A DNA stretch of 64,000 bases from Bradyrhizobium sp. WBOS07 (GCF_024585165.1 NZ_CP029008.1:4092001-4156000); one strand, 5' to 3'. Counted from the stretch's first letter, positions 51,839 to 60,637 are shown. Notes: generated by a model from the letters alone, not told the origin. Made by a program: numbers and translations.

Positions 51839-52045
51839 TCAGAAGATCTGACCGACCAGATCGTCGAGCACACTGCCAAGATGGCTTCCAAGATCACTGA
51901 AGAAGCCCTGTTGATGGATCGACCCATCCAACTGTGCCGCGACGTCAGCCGTGCCTGAACCTGCCGGATCGTGCCCAATCTCTCGCGACGACAAGCTCTT
52001 GTTGAGAATGCTGCGACCGATCGGTGCCGATTGAACTGGAAACAT
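51839..52045 (-). CDS. small protein of unknown function under the island's shared promoter
   Basis: 68 residues from ATG at 52045, with a perfect AGGAGG ribosome site. It begins MFPVQSAPIGRSILNKSLSS and ends LGSHLGSVLDDLVGQIF, a probable amphipathic C-terminal helix. There is no Cys. A phased-repeat promoter with TATCAT as -10 ends about 33 nt upstream, so transcription and translation signals are both strong. It could be a regulator, immunity peptide or second secreted peptide; nothing in the sequence decides. Confidence 0.65.
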   Translation of the reverse strand: MFPVQSAPIGRSILNKSLSSREIGHDPAGSGTADVAAQLDGSIHQQGFFSDLGSHLGSVLDDLVGQIF

Positions 52046-52077
52046 CACTTGGTCCTCCTGATGAGAATGATGGAGCC

Positions 52078-52120
52078 ATGATAGCCACGGCGCCTGCTTT
52101 GTCGCGTGAGTTAAGCGTGA
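52078..52120 (-). promoter_or_regulatory. phased direct-repeat promoter of the 68-residue gene
   Basis: On the minus strand: TCACG-CTTAAC-TCACG-CGACA, 16 nt, then TATCAT. Spacing is identical to the copies at 51239 and 53483. The predicted transcript start is about 25 nt before the ATG at 52045. Confidence 0.72.
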
Positions 52121-52208
52121 ACTGGACTTTGAATGTCTGCACTGCGCTGAGATTGCCGCCATCTGTGCTTGAGACGGACAGCTGCGCGACGATTGATTTT
52201 GCCGGCGG

Positions 52209-53309
52209 TTAAAGTCTTTGCAGCGCCGGCGCCGCTACGATCGATAGCGCGGCCAGGATCTCCTGGAGAGACGCAAGGACGCCCGCCACCTCCGCTGCCG
52301 GCACCAAGACTTCGCTCAGCGCAATCAACAGCGCCGCGACGCCGGCCGCGATCCGGACGCGATTGAAGTACCTGACATAGTCGCCCTTCACACATAGAAT
52401 GTAGAAGATCAGGCCTGGAGCCTGCCGGCGCAGGCTGAGGATCAGATCGAGCTTTTCGCCTTCAGGCGTGAGGAAGCGCCCCAGCACAACATCGGTCGGC
52501 ACATAATTCTCACCGGGCTTGTAAGGCAGACCACGCGCCGCATAGGCTGGAATGATGCTATTCAGCTTGATCCACGCCTCGCCCGCACTCCAGACGCTGG
52601 CCGGTTTGATTTCGTACCATTCCTTGATGGCACGGTGCGAGATGATGTCCGGACGCCGCATGCTGGCCAACTCGTCAATGCGCGCTGGCGGAACTGTCGG
52701 ATTTCTCGGCTTAAGGAACGCCGTGTAGTTCAGCGGTCCTGCCTCGTCCAGAAAGTCGTCGGCGGTGCACGGCCCCGTCCTCTCGCAGAAATTCTCGAAA
52801 ACGAACGGCTCGATGAATCGACCGAGCGCCTGCGCGATGAAGCGATCAAACAGAAATGAGGCGCGAAAACAGGCCCTGTCGCCAAATTCCCATTGGTCCA
52901 GCACTTTCTGACCGATCGACATATCCCCTAACGTGTTCTCGACGAAACCCGCGTGGACAGGATCGAGAACGAGGGTCTTTGTGTCCAGCGTCGCGACGTC
53001 GATCAGTCCCGCTCCATCCCCACCTTCGAGCCATGTGATCTCGCGGTCCAGCCGCTTGATCGTCCCAACCCCGACCACGGGGTCGTTCGGAAACAGACCG
53101 CGGTCGGTCTTGAAAGCGACTACGGCATTTCCCGTTTCCTGACCGAAAGCTCCATCGACGCCCGCAGCTTGCAAGGGAAATCCGATGGCGAGAAGCGCTT
53201 GCTGAACCAGCGCCACGCTATCGGACACCTCAGGCGCCAGCATGCGACGCCCGCCGGACGCGATCAACTCGAGGTCTGCGTGTCCAGAAAACAACTGAGA
53301 AACTAACAT
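52209..53309 (-). CDS. peptidoglycan-binding-domain protein with a PD-(D/E)XK-like motif and hydrophobic C-terminus
   Basis: 366 residues, with GGGAG 9 nt before the ATG. Residues about 30-95 form a PG_binding_1 repeat (VALVQQALLAIGFPLQAAGVDGAFGQETGNAVVAFKTDRGL). The middle part has RRPDIISHRAIKEWYEIKPAS, i.e. P-D-x(n)-E-x-K, as in PD-(D/E)XK nuclease folds, followed by LDLILSLRR. The C-terminus (about 315-366) is strongly hydrophobic (IAAGVAALLIALSEVLVPAAEVAGVLASL) and could form a membrane hairpin. The domain mix resembles secreted effectors or toxins, but none is recognised. Its promoter has the island's shared element, tying it to the RiPP cluster. Confidence 0.6.
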   Translation of the reverse strand: MLVSQLFSGHADLELIASGGRRMLAPEVSDSVALVQQALLAIGFPLQAAGVDGAFGQETGNAVVAFKTDRGLFPNDPVVGVGTIKRLDREITWLEGGDGAGLIDVATLDTKTLVLDPVHAGFVENTLGDMSIGQKVLDQWEFGDRACFRASFLFDRFIAQALGRFIEPFVFENFCERTGPCTADDFLDEAGPLNYTAFLKPRNPTVPPARIDELASMRRPDIISHRAIKEWYEIKPASVWSAGEAWIKLNSIIPAYAARGLPYKPGENYVPTDVVLGRFLTPEGEKLDLILSLRRQAPGLIFYILCVKGDYVRYFNRVRIAAGVAALLIALSEVLVPAAEVAGVLASLQEILAALSIVAAPALQRL

Positions 53310-53687
53310 GCCTGTTCTCCCTGGCTCTGAGCGTGAAGCGCAAAGGCGCTGTCGACACAGATTCCCGGATATCGCGCTCTGAGGTCGGGAGCCGAACGGC
53401 CCGAGACAGGGATTCCGTTGATCGTGCCGGCGGACGCGAACAGCGCGCTCTCACCTTTATTGGTCGAGCGATGTCGATACGAAGAATATCGGCGGCTTGC
53501 TTTTTGTCGCGTGAGATAAACGTGAGTGCATCCCTCGGGCGCGGCCGACGCGCTCAACTCGCTGCGTCGCTCCTTCGCGTTCGACGGCAGTAATTGACGG
53601 AAACTGAGCACCCAGCCGGCTCAGGCATCATGCCGGATCCGGTTGCAGAGCAGCTCGAGCCCCCCCGTTAGTTCGCTCGGCGTCCGG
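53310..53687. other. intergenic region upstream of the PG-binding protein
   Basis: 378 bases. They hold the third phased-repeat promoter (53483-53525) and a leader of about 165 nt before the ATG at 53309. No convincing gene or RNA structure was recognised in the leader. Confidence 0.5.
53483..53525 (-). promoter_or_regulatory. phased direct-repeat promoter of the PG-binding protein gene
   Basis: On the minus strand: TCACG-TTTATC-TCACG-CGACA, 16 nt, then TATTCT. It differs from the copy at 51239-51281 at a single base in the 21-bp element. Confidence 0.72.
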
Positions 53688-53900
53688 CTAGAGATCATGC
53701 TCGCTAATGCGGTCAACCAACTGGATCAGCCAGAAGACTGTCTGCCGCTCGTCCGGGGAAAGGTCGGCCCGATCCAACATCTGGGTGGCCGTTTGCCGAA
53801 AATCGGCCCAGCGGGAGTAGAACTCCACCACGTCACGAGGAGCCTCCAGGCCGGATCGCCGACCTTTTTCGTCCTCACCCTCGCCGCCCGATTTGGCCAT
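53688..53900 (-). CDS. small helical protein of unknown function
   Basis: 70 residues from ATG at 53900 (MAKSGGEGEDEKGRRSG); an ATG at 53921 in the same frame is possible. The body EAPRDVVEFYSRWADFRQTATQMLDRADLSPDERQTVFWLIQLVDRI reads as two amphipathic helices joined by a DLSPDER turn, which looks protein-like. No good ribosome site is seen. A weak relative of the phased repeat lies at 53930-53950. It is divergent from the SARP-like regulator. Confidence 0.5.
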   Translation of the reverse strand: MAKSGGEGEDEKGRRSGLEAPRDVVEFYSRWADFRQTATQMLDRADLSPDERQTVFWLIQLVDRISEHDL

Positions 53901-53929
53901 ACAGAACAGTAATGCGAACATCCAAAGCT

Positions 53930-53950
53930 GGCGGCGTGAAAAATGTGTGA
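53930..53950 (-). promoter_or_regulatory. degenerate phased repeat between the small gene and the regulator
   Basis: On the minus strand TCACA-CATTTT-TCACG: the same 11-bp phasing with one altered base in the half-sites. The sequence 16 nt further is ATTACT rather than TATNNT. It could be a weak operator for control of the regulator gene; the evidence is thin. Confidence 0.35.
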
Positions 53951-54000
53951 GGACACTTGGATATGCGCTTGATACAGTGTTAGGTTGTATTCATTGCGGA

Positions 54001-55677
54001 ATGACAAGTTGTCTCACCTATGGGATTTCTGTGGTGGAGATCAAGCGCATTGAAATCAATCTGTTTGGAGCCTGCGTGGTCCGGTCCACACAGGCGGGTG
54101 GATTTGAGATAACCGGAGCCAAGCACAAGGCCCTTTTCGCCCTCCTGGCGACCGCACCATTTGGGCGTCGGACCAGGCCGTTCCTTCAGGACACACTATG
54201 GGGCACGGCTTGCTATGATACGGGCAGACAGAGCCTGAGACGGGCCTTATCCGATATCAGGCAGATCATGGGAGACTGCTTCACAGACGTTCTGAGCAGC
54301 ACGAATTCCGACCTCACGCTCGACCTCGCCCGCGTCTCCTTCATCGGACGGCCGGGATCTGGAGAGCTGCTCGAAGGGATCAACCTCAAGGAGGACGGCT
54401 TCAACAGCTGGCTTGGCGCGATGCGCCAAAATCCTCAGCAAATTTATTCGCTGTACGGTTGCTCTACGCAGTCGCTCGCCGCGCCGATGCTGCCATTCGT
54501 CGCAGTGCTGCCGTTCCGGACGATCGGTGGAACACCCGAGCATGCCGTTCTCGGCGACTGGCTGGCCGAGGAAGTGAGTCGCTCGCTTTCACGATCGAAC
54601 CTGACCTCCGTGATCTCCCATTGGTCCAGCAGGGCGCTCGATCACCGAGCCGTGGACATCGCAACAGTTCGCGAGCAGCTTGCCGTCGACTATTGCTTGG
54701 TCGGCACCCTTCGCGTTGCCTCACGCGAGATCATACTCGACGCAGACTTGGTTGACACGATATCGGGCCGCATCCTGTGGACCCGGCAATTCGCGGGACC
54801 GATCGGCCGCTTCATGGATAGGTGCGCGGAAGGCGTAGCGGAGATCGTGCGCGCCATTGGCGCCACGGTGGCAGACGATGCGATCTCGCATGTGTCTGAT
54901 CGTCGACTCTCCGACGTGGAAGATCATCGGCTCCTGGTGGCGGGAGTGGGGCTCATGCATCGCCCGGCACTTCGCGATTTTGCAAGGTCGCGCGAACTTA
55001 TCGAGGAGACGTTGAAGCGCGCTCCCAATGCCGCTGAAGCCCACGCCTGGTTCGGGAAGTGGCACGCATTGAGCGTCTTCAATGGCTGGAGCACCGATCC
55101 GGCCAAGGATACGCGGATCGCCCTCGACAGCACCGCGCGCGCCCTCGACATCAATCCGGACAACGCATTTTGCCTAACGATCGATGGTTTCGCACACAAC
55201 AATCTGCTGCGCCGTATGGATATCGCCAGTGCGCGCTACGACGAAGCGCTGCGCCGCAACCCGAATGAAGCGCTGGCTTGGCTCCTGAAGGGCGCGCTGA
55301 ACGCATTCCAAGACCATGGACCTACGGCGGTCACGGCAGCCGAAAGAGCGCGGCGCCTGTCTCCGATCGATCCCTTTCGATACTACTACGAATCGCTCAG
55401 CGCGACAGCGCTTCTGTCCGCCGGACGATACGCCGAAGCGCTGGATTTCGCCGAGTGCTCGCTGCAGAGACATCACCGCCACATTTCCACTTTGCGCACG
55501 AAAATCGTGGCTTTGCACAATCTGGGTCGAATCGAGGACGCTAAGCGGGCGGCCTCGGACCTCTTGACTCGTCAACCACACTTCACGGTCTCCGCTTATC
55601 GCCGGGATCATCCGGCTGCGGACTACAACTTCGGCAAGCGCGCGGCCGAAGCGCTGAGCGCTGCCGGGATTCCTTGA
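54001..55677 (+). CDS. SARP-like transcriptional activator (OmpR-type wHTH, TolB/cyclase-associated domain, TPRs)
   Basis: About 558 residues from MTSCLTYGISVVEIKR; the frame opens at 53893, and a GTG at 54031 is another option. Residues about 15-110 form an OmpR/SARP wHTH (IEINLFGACVVRS, ITGAKHKALFALLATAPFGRRT, GRQSLRRALSDIRQIMG). Then a TolB-like domain (FVAVLPFRTIGGTPEHAVLGDWLAEEVSRSLSR, VDYCLVGTLRV, ILWTRQFAG), and TPRs in the C-terminal half (PNAAEAHAWFGKWHAL, ALRRNPNEALAWLLKGALNAF, SAGRYAEALDFAECSL). It is divergent from the RiPP side and 18 nt upstream of the haloperoxidase gene. It is the best candidate to bind the phased TCACG repeats. Confidence 0.85.
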   Translation: MTSCLTYGISVVEIKRIEINLFGACVVRSTQAGGFEITGAKHKALFALLATAPFGRRTRPFLQDTLWGTACYDTGRQSLRRALSDIRQIMGDCFTDVLSSTNSDLTLDLARVSFIGRPGSGELLEGINLKEDGFNSWLGAMRQNPQQIYSLYGCSTQSLAAPMLPFVAVLPFRTIGGTPEHAVLGDWLAEEVSRSLSRSNLTSVISHWSSRALDHRAVDIATVREQLAVDYCLVGTLRVASREIILDADLVDTISGRILWTRQFAGPIGRFMDRCAEGVAEIVRAIGATVADDAISHVSDRRLSDVEDHRLLVAGVGLMHRPALRDFARSRELIEETLKRAPNAAEAHAWFGKWHALSVFNGWSTDPAKDTRIALDSTARALDINPDNAFCLTIDGFAHNNLLRRMDIASARYDEALRRNPNEALAWLLKGALNAFQDHGPTAVTAAERARRLSPIDPFRYYYESLSATALLSAGRYAEALDFAECSLQRHHRHISTLRTKIVALHNLGRIEDAKRAASDLLTRQPHFTVSAYRRDHPAADYNFGKRAAEALSAAGIP

Positions 55678-55695
55678 TGAAGAAAGGAGCGTCTG

Positions 55696-56841
55696 ATGTC
55701 GATCGTAGGCGGAACCGGCGGCACTGGTGGGACCGGGGGGACGGGGGGCACGGGAGGTACAGGCGGAACCGGAGGCGGGAATCTCAATTTTACCGGGTTG
55801 GGCTCCTTCCTCGGTGCCGGCGCCGACCCCGTCTACGATCCGATCCTTGTGCAAGGTCTGCAGATTGCCGAGCAGGCAATCACCCACGTCGCCAGCCGCG
55901 ACCCGGCGGGGGACATCGAGGAACTCGCCTTCTCGTCAGCCGGCAACATGACCTTGTGGGCCGACTGGGTGAGAGCCTCGCTTTACATGACCGAGTTCCT
56001 AAGGGAACTTGATTGGCGCCAGGACGACAGGACCGTCACCCTAAGCTATGGCCGTCGTCGACATCACGGTGACAGCGGTGACCATGATCGCGGCGAGCGG
56101 AGCTTCTACGCCGTGCGGCGTCCGGACAGCGATTGTTTCAAGGAGCAGTTGAAATTCATGAGGTCCTACCTGGACCAGCGGCCCGACCGAACGCCTGAGA
56201 TTATCACCCAGCTCGGCTTTCCCACACCGTATTTTGCGATGCTGCTCGGCCTTCAAGTCGGCGCCAACACTCATACGTTCGAGCTGATCACGATCACTCA
56301 GGTGCTTGCCGCCCACGTTGCGATGGTTGTGAAGCACCATCTGGCCTGTCGGCGCCCCGATCGCGCCGGCGCGCAGGTCATGCCAATGATCCCGACCCCG
56401 GCTCACGGCACCTTCCCGAGCGCACACGCCACCGAAGCTTTCGCAGTCGCGACCGTCCTCAACAGATTTGTCGAACGCCAGCAACAGCATTATCCCGACG
56501 TCAAGGCGCGCCAAGCGCTGATCACCAAGCTGGCGGAGCGCATCGCCGTCAATCGGACCGTGGCCGGGGTACATTTTCCGATCGATACTTGGGCAGGAGC
56601 AATCCTGGGCCGCGCCATCGGTCAGATCGTGCTGGCCAAATGCCGCGCCGGCACCACGGTGAATGGTTATAGGTATTCCGCCAAAGGCGACCTCGACTTC
56701 TTCGTCAAGGAGTTCGCGAAGGGCGACAACCGGGGCTTCGGCGTGACCGAGACCGGATCTATCGATGTCGGATCGTCCGAGCTTTTCGAATGGCTTTGGA
56801 ACAAGGCATCCGGTGAGTTTGACCTCGTCCAGGAGGCATGA
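55696..56841 (+). CDS. vanadium-dependent haloperoxidase / PAP2-family protein with GGT-repeat N-terminus
   Basis: 381 residues, with AAAGGAG before the ATG. After MSIV come seven Gly-Gly-Thr repeats plus GGG (residues 5-28), a flexible tail. The vanadate/phosphate-binding triad of motifs is intact: K213-x6-R220-P221 (KHHLACRRP), P241-S-A-H244 and R287-x5-H293-x3-D297 (RTVAGVHFPID). There is no signal peptide or membrane span, and the helical core is large, which favours a haloperoxidase over a lipid phosphatase. Its TGA lies inside ATGATC, overlapping the next ATG by 4 nt, so it is coupled to the subtilase gene. It might modify a peptide product; this is not shown. Confidence 0.85.
   Translation: MSIVGGTGGTGGTGGTGGTGGTGGTGGGNLNFTGLGSFLGAGADPVYDPILVQGLQIAEQAITHVASRDPAGDIEELAFSSAGNMTLWADWVRASLYMTEFLRELDWRQDDRTVTLSYGRRRHHGDSGDHDRGERSFYAVRRPDSDCFKEQLKFMRSYLDQRPDRTPEIITQLGFPTPYFAMLLGLQVGANTHTFELITITQVLAAHVAMVVKHHLACRRPDRAGAQVMPMIPTPAHGTFPSAHATEAFAVATVLNRFVERQQQHYPDVKARQALITKLAERIAVNRTVAGVHFPIDTWAGAILGRAIGQIVLAKCRAGTTVNGYRYSAKGDLDFFVKEFAKGDNRGFGVTETGSIDVGSSELFEWLWNKASGEFDLVQEA
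55708..55779 (+). repeat. (GGN-GGN-ACN) tandem repeat coding for (GGT)7-GGG
   Basis: Eight 9-nt units. Third positions vary from unit to unit (ACC, ACT, ACC, ACG, ACG, ACA, ACC) while the amino acids stay constant. This indicates selection at the protein level rather than fresh slippage. Confidence 0.85.
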
Positions 56842-59054
56842 TCATGACAGACGATGGCGCGAGCGATGATCTTGCTGATGGCTCGGACGGCGTGCCAGTC
56901 TACCTCAGCCCCTACGAGTTCTGGAACTTCGGAATTGGCCAAGGCTATTCCTTTCCGGCCATTCGCGACCACGCGAAATACATCACCGCTCTAGCCGAAT
57001 TCCCGAAAGCGGCGAATATCAACGCCATCTCCAATCTTCGGGGGGACCGTCGAATCGCATGGTTTCCGACGCTGTGGAATGCCGCAAAGCTGTCCTTCGT
57101 TCCCTTCGTCGTCGAGAACCCGCTCGACGACGTCAAGGGGCCGAAAGCGCTTCGCAACCTTCTCAGCAGGGGCCTGATGCAATTGAACACGGAATTCGCC
57201 ATCGATGCGAATTTTGCCACGATAGAGGAGGCTCGGACACGCGTTGCATTTCCGGTGCCTGAGCGGGCGATGCATCCTGGTCAAGGGCGCTATCCGGAGC
57301 GGCCGGACTGGCGCCCCGACGACGGGCTCCGCGGACGGATATCAGGGCAAAAGCGAATCACCATCATCGCGGTCATCGACGATGGCCTGCCCTTCGCGCA
57401 CCGCAATTTTCGAGACCTTGGCGGGACGCGGACACGCGTTGAGTTCTGTTGGCTGCAATCAGCCATCGCCAATCCGCAGCAGGACAGCGTTCTGTTCGGA
57501 CGGGAATACATGCGGAGCCAGATCGAGGACTACATCGCGCAATACGGAGACGACGAAGACGCGCTGTACCGCAAGGCCGGAGCAGCCGTCGACACGGAGG
57601 CCCTAGGCAGCCTGATCGACCGGCGCGCTACCCACGGTGCTCACGTCATGGATCTTGCCGCTGGATGCGCCTCTGAACGCGGTGACGACCCAAGCGAAGA
57701 AATTCGCATTATCGGCGTGCAGTTACCAAACACCGTCGCCTGGGATACGTCAGGCTTCGGCAAGGACATGTACATGTTGTCGGCATTTCACTACATCTTC
57801 GACCGTGCCGACGTCATCGCCAGAGGATACGGCATCGACAAGCCCCGCCTGGTCATCAACTTCAGCTATGGTTTTTCCGGAGGGCGCCACGACGGCGGGA
57901 CGGAACTCGAGGCGGCGATCGATGAGATGGTTGCGCTCCGCCGTCACTCGACAGGCCCGACGGCTCTCGTGGTGCCGAGCGGAAATAGCTTTCTCGATCG
58001 CTTGCACGCGGTCGTCAGCGAAGCGGATTTCGATCGCGGACAAGCCAGGCTGAATTGGCGCATCCAACCAAACGATCGGACACCCAGCTATCTCGAGCTC
58101 TGGTTCGAGAGAAACTTTGACCCGTCCAGCTACACGATCAAATTGATCGATCCTCTCGATCGCTCACGCGTCTCCTTGCCTGTTCAATTCGATCAGATGA
58201 AGACGGGCGGCGATCCAAGATCACACAAGCCTCTCTTGAACGCCGAAGGCCGGCCAGTAGGTCTGATCAGTGCTGATTTGCACAGGGGGCAACGATGGCG
58301 GGTCTTGGTCATCCTGGCGCCAACGGAACCGGAAATGGCTTCACTTCCGGCCATCGAATCCGGCCAATGGACCGTCGTGATCAGCCGAGACGAGAACACT
58401 GCACCGCTTGAGCAGCCGATCCAATGCTGGATCCAACGTGCCGCGGACCCCGAGGGTCTGCGCTCGGGGAGTCGGCAGAGCTATTTCGATCAACCTGCGA
58501 ACATTCGCTACACCCCTGAAGGAGATCTCAGTGAAACGGATGCGGCGGGATCGATCGTTCGCCGCTTCGGCAGCCTCAACGGATTGGCCACCGGTCGCAC
58601 CTCGCTGATCGTGGGCGGTTATAGACTTGGCGCTGGGCTCGGCTCTTCCCTCAAAGGCGTCCGTCCAGCAGCCTACAGCTCTGCAGGGGCGCTCGAAAGT
58701 GGATGGCCGGAGGCCAGGGTCGCGTGCTCATCCATGTCTGACCGATCACGAGTCCTGACCGGAACGATCGCAGCGGGGGTTCGGAGCGGCGCGCGGTCCC
58801 GATTGGACGGCACCAGTACAGCTGCCCCATTCGTGGCGCGCCAACTGACAGCGACCTTCGTCACGGCCGGAGATGAGTGCGTAGAGAAAGCCGCCCTTGA
58901 GAACTACCGGTCGCTACTTCGTGGGTATTGGGAGGATCACGGCGCGGACGACAATGAAAGCGCAGTTCTGAGGAAGGCGCGACTTGGTTTCGTACGCATA
59001 CCTCCGCACTGGCAACCTGGCTTCGACGATTCGAGCGACGACCGAATCGGCTGA
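56838..59054 (+). CDS. S8 subtilase-family serine protease, coupled to the haloperoxidase
   Basis: 738 residues; an ATG at 56844 is another possible start. Catalytic residues: D181 (AVIDDGLPFAHRNF), H266 (RATHGAHVMDLAAG), S660 (DGTSTAAPFVAR), with oxyanion Asn in VPSGNS. A large domain inserted between His and Ser (roughly residues 400-600, beta-rich) lengthens the protein. It lacks a signal peptide and does not share the PatA/PatG C-terminal domain of the other two subtilases, so it belongs to another branch. It may be a processing protease for a product of the island or a partner of the haloperoxidase. The 4-nt overlap means a fixed ratio of both proteins. Confidence 0.85.
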   Translation: MIMTDDGASDDLADGSDGVPVYLSPYEFWNFGIGQGYSFPAIRDHAKYITALAEFPKAANINAISNLRGDRRIAWFPTLWNAAKLSFVPFVVENPLDDVKGPKALRNLLSRGLMQLNTEFAIDANFATIEEARTRVAFPVPERAMHPGQGRYPERPDWRPDDGLRGRISGQKRITIIAVIDDGLPFAHRNFRDLGGTRTRVEFCWLQSAIANPQQDSVLFGREYMRSQIEDYIAQYGDDEDALYRKAGAAVDTEALGSLIDRRATHGAHVMDLAAGCASERGDDPSEEIRIIGVQLPNTVAWDTSGFGKDMYMLSAFHYIFDRADVIARGYGIDKPRLVINFSYGFSGGRHDGGTELEAAIDEMVALRRHSTGPTALVVPSGNSFLDRLHAVVSEADFDRGQARLNWRIQPNDRTPSYLELWFERNFDPSSYTIKLIDPLDRSRVSLPVQFDQMKTGGDPRSHKPLLNAEGRPVGLISADLHRGQRWRVLVILAPTEPEMASLPAIESGQWTVVISRDENTAPLEQPIQCWIQRAADPEGLRSGSRQSYFDQPANIRYTPEGDLSETDAAGSIVRRFGSLNGLATGRTSLIVGGYRLGAGLGSSLKGVRPAAYSSAGALESGWPEARVACSSMSDRSRVLTGTIAAGVRSGARSRLDGTSTAAPFVARQLTATFVTAGDECVEKAALENYRSLLRGYWEDHGADDNESAVLRKARLGFVRIPPHWQPGFDDSSDDRIG

Positions 59055-59146
59055 CTTGATTTCACTTGGCAGAATTGGTCATTCTGGCTCGCCAATGTGG
59101 TCATGATGCGAAAAGCGGTGGTTCGGCCCCCAACCGGGCCAAAAAG

Positions 59147-60550
59147 TCAATCGATCGGGGCACGACGAGTGTGCCAGTCCGTCACCGACTGGAACGCATG
59201 CCCGGCGCGCGCGAGCACATCCTCCGACAGATGCGGGCCGACGAACTGCATGCTGAGCGGCAGGCTATCCGACGCGATGCCATTCGGCAGCGTGATGGTC
59301 GGACTGCCCGAGAAGTCGAACACCGCGGTGAAACGCAAGATGCTGAGCAGCACGTTCGGATCCGCGCCGTACTCGCCCATCTTGGTCAGCGTCGGAATCG
59401 GCACGGGCATGGTGGGGATCAGGAGCAGGTCGATATCGGCAAACAGGGCCGCCAAGCTGCCGCAAAACTTCAGCCTCTCGTGATGGATCTGCGCGATCTC
59501 GACGCCGCTCATCGATCTGCCCTGCTCGATCAACTGCGCTAGATCGGGGCCGTATTCCGACTTCCGGGACGGATAGGTTTCGAGATGCGCCTCTGCGGTC
59601 TCGATCGAACACATCGGAATCCACATGCTTACGAGCTTCTCGTAGGCCGGGAACCTGACCTCGCGGATATCGGCCCCAAGCGCAGCGAGCGTCCGCTCGG
59701 CTTCCAGCAACGCGGCGGCCACTTGCGGATCGATTCCGTTCTGGGTGTAGCTGCGGTCTACGCCGATCCGCAGGCCTCGGACCCCGCCACCGATACCTGC
59801 GAGATAGTCCGGCACCGGCGCCTGCAGGGCCGTCGGATCGTTGACATCGGCGCCGGCGATGACGCCGAGCATGGCGGCTGCATCGGCTGCGCTCCGGCAC
59901 ATCGGCCCGACATGATCGAGCGAATCCGCCAGGGGGAAGACTCCATAGCGGCTAACGCGTCCCCAGGTCGGCTTGATCCCGGTCAAGCCGCATGTTGCCG
60001 ACGGAAACCGGATTGAGCCGCCGGTGTCGCTACCGATCGAGCCGAAGCAGAGCCCCGCCGACGTCGCCACGCCCGATCCGCTCGAGGACGAGCCGACCCA
60101 GTAATCGACACCCCAGGGATTGAGCGGCGCCTGGTCGTTCGGATGGTGGCTGGTATAGGCGCCCTCGGTCATTTTTAGCTTGCCAAGCGTGACGGCGCCG
60201 GCCTGTTCGAGCCGGTCCACGATCGTCGCGTTGAAGGACGGGACGAATTTGGCGTGGATCATGGTGCCACCGGCCGTCGGCGCAAAGGTCGTGTAGCAGA
60301 GGTCCTTCAGTCCGATCGGCACGCCGTGCAGCGGCCCGCGCCAGATGCCTTTGGCGAGCTCGGCGTCACAGCGCTTCGCCTGTGCGATGGCGCGCTCGGC
60401 AAGGACGAGCTGATAGCCGTGGAATTTGCCGTCGAGCCTGGCGATCCGGCTCAGCATGGCCTCGGTCACTTTCGAGGGCAGAAGCTCGCCGCGACGGAAC
60501 AGCTCGGAGAGCTCGGTGATCGACTTATAGTGGATTGGATCTGCTGACAT
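59147..60550 (-). CDS. amidase (amidase-signature family)
   Basis: 467 residues of the AS family. The Ser-Ser-Lys triad is visible: K82 in GVPIGLKDLCYT, cis-Ser S155 and nucleophile S179 in the signature GSSSSGSGVATSAGLCFGSIGSDTGGSIR. These Ser residues are 24 apart, as usual. C-terminal SPTITLPNGIASDSLPLSMQFVGPHLSEDVLARAG is typical. It hydrolyses an amide or carbamate to acid plus ammonia or amine. It follows an SDR gene and a Liv/Urt-like transporter on the same strand, suggesting uptake and hydrolysis of an amide. Confidence 0.92.
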   Translation of the reverse strand: MSADPIHYKSITELSELFRRGELLPSKVTEAMLSRIARLDGKFHGYQLVLAERAIAQAKRCDAELAKGIWRGPLHGVPIGLKDLCYTTFAPTAGGTMIHAKFVPSFNATIVDRLEQAGAVTLGKLKMTEGAYTSHHPNDQAPLNPWGVDYWVGSSSSGSGVATSAGLCFGSIGSDTGGSIRFPSATCGLTGIKPTWGRVSRYGVFPLADSLDHVGPMCRSAADAAAMLGVIAGADVNDPTALQAPVPDYLAGIGGGVRGLRIGVDRSYTQNGIDPQVAAALLEAERTLAALGADIREVRFPAYEKLVSMWIPMCSIETAEAHLETYPSRKSEYGPDLAQLIEQGRSMSGVEIAQIHHERLKFCGSLAALFADIDLLLIPTMPVPIPTLTKMGEYGADPNVLLSILRFTAVFDFSGSPTITLPNGIASDSLPLSMQFVGPHLSEDVLARAGHAFQSVTDWHTRRAPID

Positions 60551-60637
60551 CTGACAGCCCTGTTGTTGTCGGAAAACGGCCCTGCCCGCCGGCGCCGCTG
60601 GCGGCCCGGTTTCGTCGCTGCGCGGCTCGGAATGCGC

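Noticed and set aside
43332..59054. prophage or transposon carrying the RiPP genes
   Set aside because: No integrase, transposase, phage structural gene, tRNA or flanking repeat was seen; transfer is only inferred from gene content.
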